Positions 48,201 through 56,415 of a DNA stretch of 58,200 nt are shown here, piece after piece. Under the pieces are notes generated by a model, which did not search any database, was not told the origin of the DNA, and saw only the letters and a program-made list of their open reading frames with translations. The stretch is from Gammaproteobacteria bacterium UBA7803. Its GTDB lineage: Bacteria > Pseudomonadota > Gammaproteobacteria > Pseudomonadales > Azotimanducaceae. The first letter of the stretch is position 1. Every line of letters begins with the position of its first letter. The translations under genes were made by a program, and so were the position numbers. The DNA lies in NCBI GenBank assembly GCA_002480525.1, contig DLCH01000057.1, positions 65,612-123,811 of the forward strand, given 5' to 3'.

Positions 48201-49165
48201 TGTCCGTCAATGCCCGTGATCTGCTGGAGCGGCTGCAGTCCGGTCCGGCCTCCGAAGCGCAGGCGCCGGCGCGGCCGCGGCGCTTCGTCGGCACCAGCAT
48301 GCGCGAGGTCTACGCCAAGGTCCGGGCCGCGCTGGGACCGGACGCGCTGATTCTCGAGCAGCGCTCCGAGGGCGGCCGGGTGGAAGTGCTCGCGGCCCTC
48401 GAAGCGCCGGAGCAGGACGGCGGCCCGGCCCGGGAGCGGGTGGTCGCCCGGCTGCGGGAGCTCGGCCTCGGCTCGGCGCTGCTGTCCAGGCTGCCGGCAC
48501 GGCTGCGGCGTGCCGAGGACGTGCTCGACGTGCTGGCCGAGGCGGTGCCCTGCGCGCCGCCGCCGGAGCCGCTGTGCGGCCGCTTCCGCCTCGTCGGCCC
48601 GCCGGGAGCGGGCAAGACCACGACGCTGATCAAGCTGGCGGCCAGCCGGGTGCTGCGCTACGGCCGGTTCGGCACCCTGCTGATCGCGACGGACCGAAGC
48701 CGCCTGGCCGGCTGCGAGCAGGTGGCGTCCTCGGCGGAGCTGCTCGGCGTGGAGTACGTGGAGTGTCCCGAGCACGCCGTTCCGGAGGTGCTCGCCCGGC
48801 ATCGCCACATGCAGCTCGTGCTGATCGATTCCGCCGGGGTGCGTGGCGACATCGTGCCGGGGGCGCTGGACGGCGTCGACGACCTGCTGGTCGTGCCTTC
48901 CATGTGGCAGACCGCGGCGCTGCGTCGGCTGCGCCGGCTGTTTCACGATCATCCGGTCCGCGGCCTGGTGCTCACCCATACCGATCAGGCCGAGACGCTG
49001 CTGGAATGTGTCAATTTACTGTCTGAATGGGGCAGTCCCCTGTGGTGGACGGGCCAGAGCGGCGACCTCGCCGTGGAGCTGGAGCCCGCTGCCGCAGGCG
49101 CCATTGTGACGGGGCTCACGACGCCGTTTGACCGATCCTCGCTGGCTTCTATCTTTGCTGGATAA
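48200..49165 (+). CDS. flhF: FlhF-type SRP GTPase, short and with altered nucleotide motifs
   Basis: 321 residues; typical polar FlhF is 400-500, and the N-terminal B domain is short here. Family N-terminus RRFVGTSMREVYAKVRAALG (A at LGPDALILEQR) is clear. Walker A GPPGAGKT (133-140) is intact. Downstream motifs are changed: TDRSRLAGCEQ in place of TDxYRIGAxEQ, DSAGVRGD in place of DTAGxSQRD (210-217), and THTD in place of TKxD (259-262). Loss of the TKxD Lys questions GTP specificity. FlhF places the flagellum at the pole, with fleN next in the operon. Confidence 0.9.
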   Translation: MSVNARDLLERLQSGPASEAQAPARPRRFVGTSMREVYAKVRAALGPDALILEQRSEGGRVEVLAALEAPEQDGGPARERVVARLRELGLGSALLSRLPARLRRAEDVLDVLAEAVPCAPPPEPLCGRFRLVGPPGAGKTTTLIKLAASRVLRYGRFGTLLIATDRSRLAGCEQVASSAELLGVEYVECPEHAVPEVLARHRHMQLVLIDSAGVRGDIVPGALDGVDDLLVVPSMWQTAALRRLRRLFHDHPVRGLVLTHTDQAETLLECVNLLSEWGSPLWWTGQSGDLAVELEPAAAGAIVTGLTTPFDRSSLASIFAG

Positions 49166-49176
49166 GAGGAGAAATT

Positions 49177-50022
49177 ATGACGGTGTCTGCCAGTCGGCCG
49201 GTTCGAGTCGTCGGCGTATCCAGCGGTAAGGGCGGCGCGGGCAAGACCAACGTCTGCGTCAATCTGGGGGTTGCGCTGTCCCGGCTGGGCCAGCGGGTGA
49301 CCCTGCTCGACGCCGACCTCGGCCTCGCCAACGTCGACGTGCTGCTCGGCCTGAAGCCGACGCACACCCTGGAACACGTGCTGAAGGGAGAGTGCGGCCT
49401 GGCCGACGTGCTGGTGGAAACCGCCGGTGGTCTGCGCATCGTTCCCGCCGCCTCCGGCGTCCACGAGATGGCCGCCCTCGGCCCCCAGGGACAGGCCGCC
49501 ATCATCTCCGCCTTCAGCGCCCTGGCGGGCTCCATGGACACCCTGCTGGTGGACACCGCGGCGGGCATCTCGTCGGACGTGCTGGGTTTCCTGGCGGCCA
49601 CCCAGGACATCCTCGTGGTGGTCTGCAACGAGCCGACGTCCATCACCGACGGCTACGCCCTCATCAAGGTGCTCAATCAGACCCACGGCATCGACCGGTT
49701 CCGCGTCGTGGTCAACATGGTCGGCCCCGGCGAGAGCGGCAAGGCCGTGTTCGAGAAGTTGAACCGGGTGACCGAGCGTTTTCTCGACGTCTGTCTGGAC
49801 TACTCCGGCGCGATCCCGATGGACCCGCAGCTCCGCAAGGCGGTGAGCCGCCAGCGGGCCGTGGTCGACGCCTTTCCCTCCAGCGAGAGCGCGCGCGCCT
49901 TCGACGCCCTGGCGCGGCGCGTCCAGACCTGGCCGCTGCCCTCCGGTCCCCGCGGCAACCTCGAGTTCTTTCTCGAAAGTCTCGTCGGCGACGGCGCGCC
50001 GGCTGGAGCCGAGGCGGGGTAG
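49177..50022 (+). CDS. fleN: FleN/FlhG MinD-like ATPase, flagellar number regulator
   Basis: 281 residues. Deviant Walker A SSGKGGAGKTNVCVNLG near the N-terminus, LLDADLGLANVDVLLGL (Walker A' region) and TLLVDTAAG. FleN antagonises FleQ and restricts flagella to one per pole in Pseudomonas. ATG with a good AGAGGAGA site. Follows flhF and precedes fliA by 3 bases, the canonical order. Confidence 0.95.
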   Translation: MTVSASRPVRVVGVSSGKGGAGKTNVCVNLGVALSRLGQRVTLLDADLGLANVDVLLGLKPTHTLEHVLKGECGLADVLVETAGGLRIVPAASGVHEMAALGPQGQAAIISAFSALAGSMDTLLVDTAAGISSDVLGFLAATQDILVVVCNEPTSITDGYALIKVLNQTHGIDRFRVVVNMVGPGESGKAVFEKLNRVTERFLDVCLDYSGAIPMDPQLRKAVSRQRAVVDAFPSSESARAFDALARRVQTWPLPSGPRGNLEFFLESLVGDGAPAGAEAG

Positions 50023-50025
50023 CAG

Positions 50026-50742
50026 GTGGTGAACGCGGTCTCCGCATATACGGCCTGTGAGGCGGCCCGTGGCGATCTGGTCACCAGCTACGCCAATCTG
50101 GTGAAGCGTATCGCCCATCACCTGAAGGCGCGGCTGCCGGACAGCGTGCAGCTCGACGACCTGATTCAGGCGGGCATGATCGGCCTGCTGGAGGCCCACG
50201 AGAACTACGATGGCGCCCGGGGCGCCAACTTCGAGACCTTCGCCAGCATCCGTATCCGGGGCGCCATGATCGACGAGGTGCGGCGCGGCGACTGGACCCC
50301 GCGCTCCGTGCATCGCAACGGCCGCAAGCTCGACGAGGCGCTGCGCGCGGCCCAGAGCCGGCTCGGCCGGCCGCCCCAGGACCGGGAGATCGCCGAGGAG
50401 CTCGGCGTGTCCATGGAGGACTACTTCGCCATGCTCAACGACGCCGTCGGCCACAAGCTGGTCAGCTTCGAGGAGACGGTGGAACGTGAGGACGGGGAGC
50501 CCGGCGGGACCGAGCTCGGCGCCCTGTTCGAGTCGGCGGAGTTCCGCGACCGGCTCGCCGAGGCGATCGGCGCGCTGCCCGAGCGGGAGCGGCTGATTCT
50601 CTCCCTGTACTACGACCAGGAACTCAACCTCAAGGAGGTGGGCGCGGTCATCGGCGTGGGCGAATCCCGCGTCAGCCAGCTCATGAGTCAGGCCACCGCC
50701 CGCCTGCGGGCGCAACTCGAGGACTGGGTCGATGGCGGTTGA
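50026..50742 (+). CDS. fliA: Flagellar sigma factor FliA (sigma28)
   Basis: 238 residues. Region 2 with LVTSYANLVKRIAHHLKARL, DDLIQAGMIGLLEAHENYD and FETFASIRIRGAMIDEVRRG; region 3 GRPPQDREIAEELGVSMEDY; region 4 LPERERLILSLYYDQELNLK and EVGAVIGVGESRVSQLMSQA. It should read the four FliA promoters in this window. Two GTG codons stand in tandem (50026 and 50029); no ATG fits. Inhibited by FlgM. Confidence 0.97.
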   Translation: MVNAVSAYTACEAARGDLVTSYANLVKRIAHHLKARLPDSVQLDDLIQAGMIGLLEAHENYDGARGANFETFASIRIRGAMIDEVRRGDWTPRSVHRNGRKLDEALRAAQSRLGRPPQDREIAEELGVSMEDYFAMLNDAVGHKLVSFEETVEREDGEPGGTELGALFESAEFRDRLAEAIGALPERERLILSLYYDQELNLKEVGAVIGVGESRVSQLMSQATARLRAQLEDWVDGG

Positions 50743-51547
50743 TCGGGCGCGCATGGCATCCACCCGCAGGGCCCGGGTGCGGCGGCCGACCTCCGGCGTC
50801 GACCTGCTCGCGCTGGCCGGCGCGGCCATCGGATTTCTGGCGATACTCGGCGGCTCGGCCCTCGAAGGACTGTCCGTGGCCGGCCTCGCCAACCTGCCTG
50901 CGGCGGTCATCGTGCTCGGCGGCACCCTGGGCGCGGTGATCCTGCAGACGCCGGCCGCGACGCTGCGCGGCGCGCTGCAGCGGCTGCGCTGGGTGGTCAC
51001 GCCGCCGCCGGCGGATCTCGAATACCTGGCCGACCGGATGTCGGACTGGTCCCGCCAGGTGCGCCGGGGCGGGCTGGTGAGCCTCGAGGAAATCGCCAGC
51101 CAGGAGAAGGACCCGTTCGTCCGCGCCGGCGCGCAGATGGTGGCGGACGGCGGCGACATCGGCGCCCTGCAGCGCACCCTGGAGCTCGAGAACGAACACC
51201 GCCTCGGTGCGGACCTGGCGGCCGCGGGTGTGTTCCGCAGCATGGGCGGCTACGCCCCCACCATCGGCATCGTCGGCGCGGTGCTCGGACTCATCCAGGT
51301 GATGGGCCACCTCGACGACCCGAGTGAGCTCGGCGTCGGCATCGCCACCGCGTTCGTCGCGACGATCTATGGGGTCGGCTCCGCCAACCTGGTGTTTCTG
51401 CCCCTGGCCGACCGGCTGCGGGCCATCGCCGAGATCCAGTGGCAGCGCCGGGCGATGGTGGTGGAGGGCCTGGTGTGCCTCTCCGAGGGCGAGCATCCGA
51501 ATCGCATCCGGGCGCGACTGAACGGCTACCTGGCGGGTATGGGATGA
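50732..51547 (+). CDS. motC: MotA-family stator protein (MotC type)
   Basis: 271 residues, four membrane segments (about 24-42, 50-70, 165-190, 200-222). The two conserved prolines of the stator are in APTIGIVGAVLGLI and VFLPLADRL. Proton channel subunit paired with the next gene. Overlaps fliA by 11 bases and motD by 4. In Pseudomonas the MotCD pair lies downstream of the che genes; here it follows fliA directly. Confidence 0.94.
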   Translation: MAVDRARMASTRRARVRRPTSGVDLLALAGAAIGFLAILGGSALEGLSVAGLANLPAAVIVLGGTLGAVILQTPAATLRGALQRLRWVVTPPPADLEYLADRMSDWSRQVRRGGLVSLEEIASQEKDPFVRAGAQMVADGGDIGALQRTLELENEHRLGADLAAAGVFRSMGGYAPTIGIVGAVLGLIQVMGHLDDPSELGVGIATAFVATIYGVGSANLVFLPLADRLRAIAEIQWQRRAMVVEGLVCLSEGEHPNRIRARLNGYLAGMG

Positions 51548-52437
51548 CCATGCGCCGGGGGAGCCTGCCGGACGCCAGCGATGATCGCTGGCTGGTGTCT
51601 TACGCGGATTTCATCACGCTGCTGTTCGCGTTCTTCGTGGTCATGTACGCGGTCACCCGGGCCAACGACGTGGAGCTCGCGGCCCTGTCCGAGACGCTCA
51701 CCGCCGCGTTCGAGCAGCGGCCCCGTTCGATGGAGCCGATCCAGGTCGGCGACCCGCTGCTCGCCAGCTCGCCTCACGTGGTGGACGCCAGCGTCGACCC
51801 GGGCTACGCCGACCAGGCCGAAGGCGACAGCCGCATCGAACCGAGCGTGGACCGTCTGCTGGAGCGTTTCGCGGGCCTGGACGGCATCGAGGCGCCGCGG
51901 GTGGCGAGCGACACGGACTGGCTGGAGATCAGCCTGTCCTCCGAGGTCCTGTTCGAGGCCGGCGCCACCAGCCTGAATCCCGGCGCGCTGCCGATCCTGG
52001 AGGAAGTGGCCGCGTTCCTCGCGGAGTTCGACAACCCCGTGACGGTGGAAGGCTATACCGACAACGTGCCGGTCTCGTCCTCCCGGTTTCCGTCCAACTG
52101 GGAGCTGTCCGCCTTCAGGGCCTCCGTGGTGGCGAGGTTTCTGGAGCAGCGCGACGTCGACCGCGACCGGATAGCGGCGGTGGGCTACGGCGAGAATCAT
52201 CCGGTGGCGACCAACGCGACCCCGGAGGGCCGCGCCCGCAACCGTCGCGTGGACATCATCGTCGCCCGGCGCGGCAACCTGGGCCGCAACCGCAACGTCG
52301 CCGGACAGTCCACGGCCTTCGCCCACGTCCGCCACGCCGAGCCGGCGCGGCTCGACGAGTCCGTTCAGCAGCATCGCACGGCGGAAGGTGGCCTGCTGTT
52401 CACCAACGAATCGCCGGCGCCGGAGCAGGGGCCCTGA
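51544..52437 (+). CDS. motD: MotB-family stator protein (MotD type)
   Basis: 297 residues from ATG 51544. N-terminal membrane helix with the proton-carrying Asp22 in SYADFITLLFAFFVVMYAV. C-terminal OmpA-like peptidoglycan-binding domain includes EGYTDNVPVSSSRFPSNWEL and ARNRRVDIIVARRG. Tail of about 45 residues after it is variable. ATGA overlap with motC, TGATG overlap with the HDOD-GAF gene. Confidence 0.93.
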   Translation: MTMRRGSLPDASDDRWLVSYADFITLLFAFFVVMYAVTRANDVELAALSETLTAAFEQRPRSMEPIQVGDPLLASSPHVVDASVDPGYADQAEGDSRIEPSVDRLLERFAGLDGIEAPRVASDTDWLEISLSSEVLFEAGATSLNPGALPILEEVAAFLAEFDNPVTVEGYTDNVPVSSSRFPSNWELSAFRASVVARFLEQRDVDRDRIAAVGYGENHPVATNATPEGRARNRRVDIIVARRGNLGRNRNVAGQSTAFAHVRHAEPARLDESVQQHRTAEGGLLFTNESPAPEQGP

Positions 52438-54023
52438 TGGCGACGGGTGATCAGCCGCTGACGGCGGGCGCCGCGGCGACCGAGGCGCCGGACGGCCAGG
52501 ACGCGCCGCCGCGGCGGACGGTGGGCGCCTGGGTCGACGGCATCACCGAGAACGAGCTGCCGCTGTTCGCCCAGAACCTGGCGGAGATCTCGTCGGTGGC
52601 CACCGCCCGGCAGAGCTCGGCGGCGGATCTCGCCCGGGTCATCGCCATGGACATCTCCATGTCGGTGCGCCTGCTCAAGATCGCCAACAGCCCGGTGCTC
52701 AATCCCCAGAACCGGTCCATCGACAGCATCCGCGCCGCGGTGGTGCTGATGGGCTTCGACGCCGTGCGGGACCTGGCGTTCTCGCTGTCCCTGGTGAGCG
52801 AGCTGCACCGGGAGGACGGGCGCAATCGCGTCACCGAGCTGCTGGCGCACGCATTTCATGCCGCGACCCTGGCTCAGGCGCTGTCCCACGCCGCCCGGGA
52901 CCGGTCGCCGGAAGAGGTGTTCGTGGCGGCGCTGCTGCTCAACGTGGGCGAGATGGCGTTCTGGTCCCGCAGCCGTTCCGAGTGCGACGCAATCGCGGCG
53001 CTGGAGGCACGGGGTGAGTCCCGGGAGGCGGCGGAGCGCAGCGTGCTGGGCTTTCCGCTGCGCGAGCTGACCCGGCGGCTCGCCGACGAGTGGCGCATGA
53101 GCGGCCTGCTGAAGGCCACGCTGGCCGGCGCCGACGACGGCGACGCGCGCTGCGTCAACGTGCGCTCCGGCGACCGCATGGCCGCCATCGTCGAGGCCCA
53201 CGGCTGGGATTCCCCGGAGGGCCGCACGGCGCTGAAGGATCTGGCGGAGCGGCTCGGCGTGCCCAGGGCGGACCTGGGCGAGAAGCTGCGCGCCTCGACC
53301 CGGGAGGCCGGCAGAATGGCCCGGCGGTTCGGCGTGCCCGACGTCGAGCGCTTCCTGTCTTCCGCCGGAACGGCCGCCGCACCGGAAGGGCTGGACGACG
53401 CATCCACGGGTGCGCCGTCCGGCGCTGCCCCCGCAGCCGATGCCGCGGCCGCGACCGACGCCGGGGCGTCGGGCCGACCGCCGTCCGCGGACGCCGCGGA
53501 GGCCGAATATCCCGAGGCGGACCCGCAGCGCGAGCTGCAGGCGGTGCGGGACGTTCAGGCCGAGCTGCAGGGGCGCCCGGACATCGATCGGCTCATGCGG
53601 CTGGTGCTCGACGGCCTGCACCGCGGTGCCGGCATGGACCGGGCCTTCTTCGCCATGCTGTCGCCGGACCGCACCGAGCTGCGGGCCCGCTACGCGGCCG
53701 GCGCCGACGCGGCCGGCGTGCTCGACGGCTGCCGGATTCCGGTGGCGGGCCAGCGCAATCTGTTCACGGTGCTGCTCCAGGCCGGCAAGGCGGTGTGGGT
53801 GGATGCCGGCCGGCGGGAACGTCTCGGCCCCCTGATCGGGCCCGACATCGACCGCTGGGCGGCCGGAGCGCCGTTCTACGCGATGCCGATCTTCGTCCGC
53901 CAGCGGGCCGTCGGGCTGCTCTACGCGGACCGCAGCGGCAGCGGCCGCGACCTCGACGAGGAAGGCTTCAGCAGCTTCCGATTCTTCGGGGAGCAGATCG
54001 CGACGGGTCTCGAACGCCGCTGA
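52437..54023 (+). CDS. HDOD-GAF signalling protein
   Basis: 528 residues. N-terminal HDOD domain (about 30-245): LAEISSVATARQSSAADLAR, IAMDISMSVRLLKIANSPVL and the SLSLVSEL segment; the His-Asp catalytic pair of HD hydrolases is absent, as in the HDOD family. An Ala/Pro-rich linker (about 305-355) leads to a GAF domain (about 365-525). HDOD proteins act in c-di-GMP and motility control in Xanthomonas and relatives. It is translationally coupled to motD, so a role in motor output is plausible. Ligand of the GAF domain unknown. Confidence 0.87.
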   Translation: MATGDQPLTAGAAATEAPDGQDAPPRRTVGAWVDGITENELPLFAQNLAEISSVATARQSSAADLARVIAMDISMSVRLLKIANSPVLNPQNRSIDSIRAAVVLMGFDAVRDLAFSLSLVSELHREDGRNRVTELLAHAFHAATLAQALSHAARDRSPEEVFVAALLLNVGEMAFWSRSRSECDAIAALEARGESREAAERSVLGFPLRELTRRLADEWRMSGLLKATLAGADDGDARCVNVRSGDRMAAIVEAHGWDSPEGRTALKDLAERLGVPRADLGEKLRASTREAGRMARRFGVPDVERFLSSAGTAAAPEGLDDASTGAPSGAAPAADAAAATDAGASGRPPSADAAEAEYPEADPQRELQAVRDVQAELQGRPDIDRLMRLVLDGLHRGAGMDRAFFAMLSPDRTELRARYAAGADAAGVLDGCRIPVAGQRNLFTVLLQAGKAVWVDAGRRERLGPLIGPDIDRWAAGAPFYAMPIFVRQRAVGLLYADRSGSGRDLDEEGFSSFRFFGEQIATGLERR

Positions 54024-54065
54024 CCGTGCCCGGCCCCTGCCGGCCGTGGCTCCAGCCGGGACGGT
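54023..54065. terminator. Bidirectional hairpin between HDOD-GAF and the diguanylate cyclase
   Basis: ACCGT-G-CCCGGC (54023-54034) pairs with GCCGGG-ACGGT (54055-54065), an 11-bp stem with one bulged base and a 20-base loop. It fills the 45-base gap between two convergent genes. Confidence 0.6.
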
Positions 54066-54068
54066 GCC

Positions 54069-55160
54069 TCAAAACAGCTCGATGCCGCCCGCCGCCGACC
54101 GCCCGAGCGGGCTGATCTGGCCGTCGTCCACGAGCTGCTCGTAGCAGCAGGTGCGATTGCGGCCGTGCTGCTTGGCGTAGTAGAGGGCGGCGTCGGCCCG
54201 GTTGAGAATCTCCGAGGCCAGCTCGCCCTCGGCGATTTCCGTGAACCCGCCGCTGATGGTGATCTGTCCCACCTGGGGAAAGACCTGGGATTCCAGGTTG
54301 CCGCGGAACCGCTCGACGGCGGACTCCGCGCCGCTGCGGTCGACCCCGCACAGCACCACCACGAACTCCTCGCCGCCGAAGCGGAACAGCGGGTCGTGGG
54401 CCCTGAACGACTTGTGCATGAGGTTGGCCACCAGGATCAGCACTTCGTCGCCGAACAGGTGGCCGTATCGGTCGTTGATGCTCTTGAACCGGTCGATGTC
54501 GAGCACGGCGAGCCAGTTGCCGGTGGCGGCGCCTTCCCGGCTCGCGCGGCGGAATCCCGCCGGTGAACGGGCCAGCGTTTCCTCGCCCGCCAGCAGATGG
54601 GTGAGCAGGTGGTCGAAGGTCCGGCGGTTGCGCAGCCCGGTGAGCGCGTCGAGCTCGGAGTCTTCGATCAGGTTGAGATGGTTCTGGTAGAGCGCCAGCA
54701 GGGCTTCCACGTCCTGCACGTGTTCGCGCAGCTCCGGGCAGACGCTGTCCAGCAGCAGCAGACGCACCGGCTGGCCGTGCTGATTGTGCACCGGGAAGGT
54801 CAGGGTATAGCCGGACCGGGCGCGCTCGGTGAGGATGCTGGCGCGGCGTGCGATCGCCCGCTCCGCACCGACCAGATCGGCCAGCGGCTCGTCGTTGTCC
54901 GCGGCGAGGCTCGCCTGCTGCTCGAGGCGGCCGTCGATGACCGCCATGACCCGGCGCCCCATGGAGGCCCTGCCGTCCACCACCTGATAGAGCTGGACCT
55001 CGTCGACGGCCCACAGCGCGGCGACGTTGGACACCAGTTCGGCGTCCAGACGCGTCCGGTCGAGCTGTTTGGTGATGCGGGCGGCTGCGGCCAGCACTTC
55101 CCAGGGACCCGGCAGGGTTTCCCGGGCGCGACCGGTAGCGATCCCGTGTGTACGCGCCAT
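54069..55160 (-). CDS. Diguanylate cyclase (GAF-like sensor plus GGDEF)
   Basis: 363 residues from ATG 55160 (AAGGA upstream); the frame is open to an ATG at 55232 but that extension is not family-like. N-terminal GAF-like domain of about 150 residues, then the GGDEF domain: DALTGLRNRRTFDHLL, LDIDRFKSINDRYGHLFGDE, active site GGEEF (262-266) and the product-inhibition I-site RAHD (253-256) five residues before it. So it should make c-di-GMP and be feedback-regulated. It ends GGIELF, the tail seen on CheD and the CheZ-like protein. Convergent with the HDOD-GAF gene. Confidence 0.92.
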   Translation of the reverse strand: MARTHGIATGRARETLPGPWEVLAAAARITKQLDRTRLDAELVSNVAALWAVDEVQLYQVVDGRASMGRRVMAVIDGRLEQQASLAADNDEPLADLVGAERAIARRASILTERARSGYTLTFPVHNQHGQPVRLLLLDSVCPELREHVQDVEALLALYQNHLNLIEDSELDALTGLRNRRTFDHLLTHLLAGEETLARSPAGFRRASREGAATGNWLAVLDIDRFKSINDRYGHLFGDEVLILVANLMHKSFRAHDPLFRFGGEEFVVVLCGVDRSGAESAVERFRGNLESQVFPQVGQITISGGFTEIAEGELASEILNRADAALYYAKQHGRNRTCCYEQLVDDGQISPLGRSAAGGIELF

Positions 55161-55375
55161 CGTCGACGATGTCCTTGTCCTCCCGAGAAGCATAGCAGCG
55201 CTGTGGGAATCCGGCCGGCGGAAATCCGTCACGGACCGGGACGCCGGCCGCTGGCAATTTGACGGATCGGTACTAGGCTTTCCATGAGGTCGAAACCCCA
55301 GGGTTTCAGTCGCCGGGCCGGGCGCGAAGCACGCAGCCGGGCCGGTGCGATTCCACGCCGCCGGAGGACCGGAGC

Positions 55376-55555
55376 ATGGCAGACCGAATCACGCCGGAAA
55401 CGTCCGGCATCCGCAGGGTGCGGAACGTAGCGGAGCAGCGCTGGAAGCAGCGCACGGAATCCGCCGACCCGCGAAAGGACGGCAGCAAGCGCCGGTCCCC
55501 GAGCAGGCGGCGGCCGCGGCCCGGCCGCGATGGAGGAGTCGATGAATTTGCCTGA
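55376..55555 (+). CDS. Small basic protein, 59 residues, unknown function
   Basis: ATG 55376 with GGAG just upstream (55371-55374), stop TGA 55553-55555. The N-terminal half (ETSGIRRVRNVAEQRWKQRT) could form an amphipathic helix. The C-terminal half is Arg/Pro/Lys-rich (KRRSPSRRRPRPGRD) and ends VDEFA, an acidic-hydrophobic tail. It overlaps the start of the DUF2802 gene by 14 bases, so the two are probably translated together. The 215 bases upstream, to 55160, show no clear promoter box of the sigma28 or sigma54 type. I do not recognise a family. Confidence 0.5.
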   Translation: MADRITPETSGIRRVRNVAEQRWKQRTESADPRKDGSKRRSPSRRRPRPGRDGGVDEFA

Positions 55556-55949
55556 CGCGACGCTGCTGACCGATGGCTGGCTGAGCGCCGTCACGCTGGC
55601 GACGGCCCTGGCGGCGCTGGCCGCGAGCTGGCGAATCGCCCGGCGCGCGGCCCGGGAGCGACGGCGGCTGGACGTCATGTACAGGGATCTGCAGGTGTTC
55701 GCCGAAGCCTCGACGCGGGTGGCGGACACCCTCGACCACCTGCTGCGGGGCGACGTGCCGGAGCCCGAGGCGCCGACGTCGTCGCGCCGCTACCTGCTGC
55801 ACCAGGCCCGCGAGCGGCTGGAACGTGGCGAGGCGGCGGATCAGGTCGCGAGCCAGCTCGCGCTGTGCGATGACGAGCGTCGTCTGCTGGAGTTCCTCAG
55901 CCGCGGCCGGGGCGATCCGACCGGCCGGACGGTGCGTTCCGTCGCCTGA
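55542..55949 (+). CDS. DUF2802-type membrane-anchored protein
   Basis: 135 residues. N-terminal membrane segment (about residues 14-32: SAVTLATALAALAASWRIAR), a coiled coil (RRAARERRRLDVMYRDLQVF), and a C-terminal helical DNA-binding-like segment LERGEAADQVASQLALCDDE RRLL, pattern of DUF2802. This family lies at the end of che/mot clusters in Pseudomonas. ATG 55542 is preceded by GGAGG (55532-55536), better than an in-frame ATG 12 bases upstream. Function unknown. Confidence 0.75.
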   Translation: MNLPDATLLTDGWLSAVTLATALAALAASWRIARRAARERRRLDVMYRDLQVFAEASTRVADTLDHLLRGDVPEPEAPTSSRRYLLHQARERLERGEAADQVASQLALCDDERRLLEFLSRGRGDPTGRTVRSVA

Positions 55950-55963
55950 GACCCGGCCGGGTC
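55950..55963. terminator. Short palindrome between convergent DUF2802 and sufE genes
   Basis: GACCC-GGCC-GGGTC is a perfect 14-bp palindrome that fills the 16-base gap between the two stop codons. Possible weak bidirectional terminator. Confidence 0.4.
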
Positions 55964-55965
55964 CG

Positions 55966-56415
55966 TCAGGCCGTTCCGGCGGCGGCTTCCCGGGCGCGCT
56001 CCCGCACGGTTTCGACCATGGCGCGCAGGCCGTTGCCCCGGGTGACCGACAGATGGCCGAGCAGATCCAGCTCGCCGAACAGGGCTTCGATGTCGTAGTC
56101 GAGGATCTCGCCGGGCGTGCGCTGGTCGTAGGCGGCGAGCACGATGGCGATGAGACCGCGGACGATGTGGGCGTCGCTGTCGAGGGTCAGATGCAGGCGC
56201 CCGGTCTCCTCGTCGACCCGGGACTGCAGCCAGACCTGGCTCTGGCAGCCGCGCACCAGGTTGTCCTCGATCTTGGCGGCATCGTCCATGTCGGGCAGCT
56301 CCTTGCCCAGGTCGATGACGAAGCGGTACTTGTCTTCCCAGGAATCGAAGAAGCCGAATGCCTCGCGGATCTCGTCGACCGTCATGGGCGGCCGAGCGGC
56401 GTCGCTGCCGCCCAT
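55966..56415 (-). CDS. sufE: Cysteine desulfuration protein SufE
   Basis: 149 residues. SufE takes sulfur from SufS on a conserved Cys, here C57 in RGCQSQVWL. FGFFDSWEDKYRFVIDLGKE and ILDYDIEALFGELDLLGHLS, RGNGLRAMV match the family. ATG 56415 overlaps the sufT stop by one base (TGATG); an open frame further upstream lies inside sufT. Last gene of the SUF operon. Confidence 0.95.
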   Translation of the reverse strand: MGGSDAARPPMTVDEIREAFGFFDSWEDKYRFVIDLGKELPDMDDAAKIEDNLVRGCQSQVWLQSRVDEETGRLHLTLDSDAHIVRGLIAIVLAAYDQRTPGEILDYDIEALFGELDLLGHLSVTRGNGLRAMVETVRERAREAAAGTA

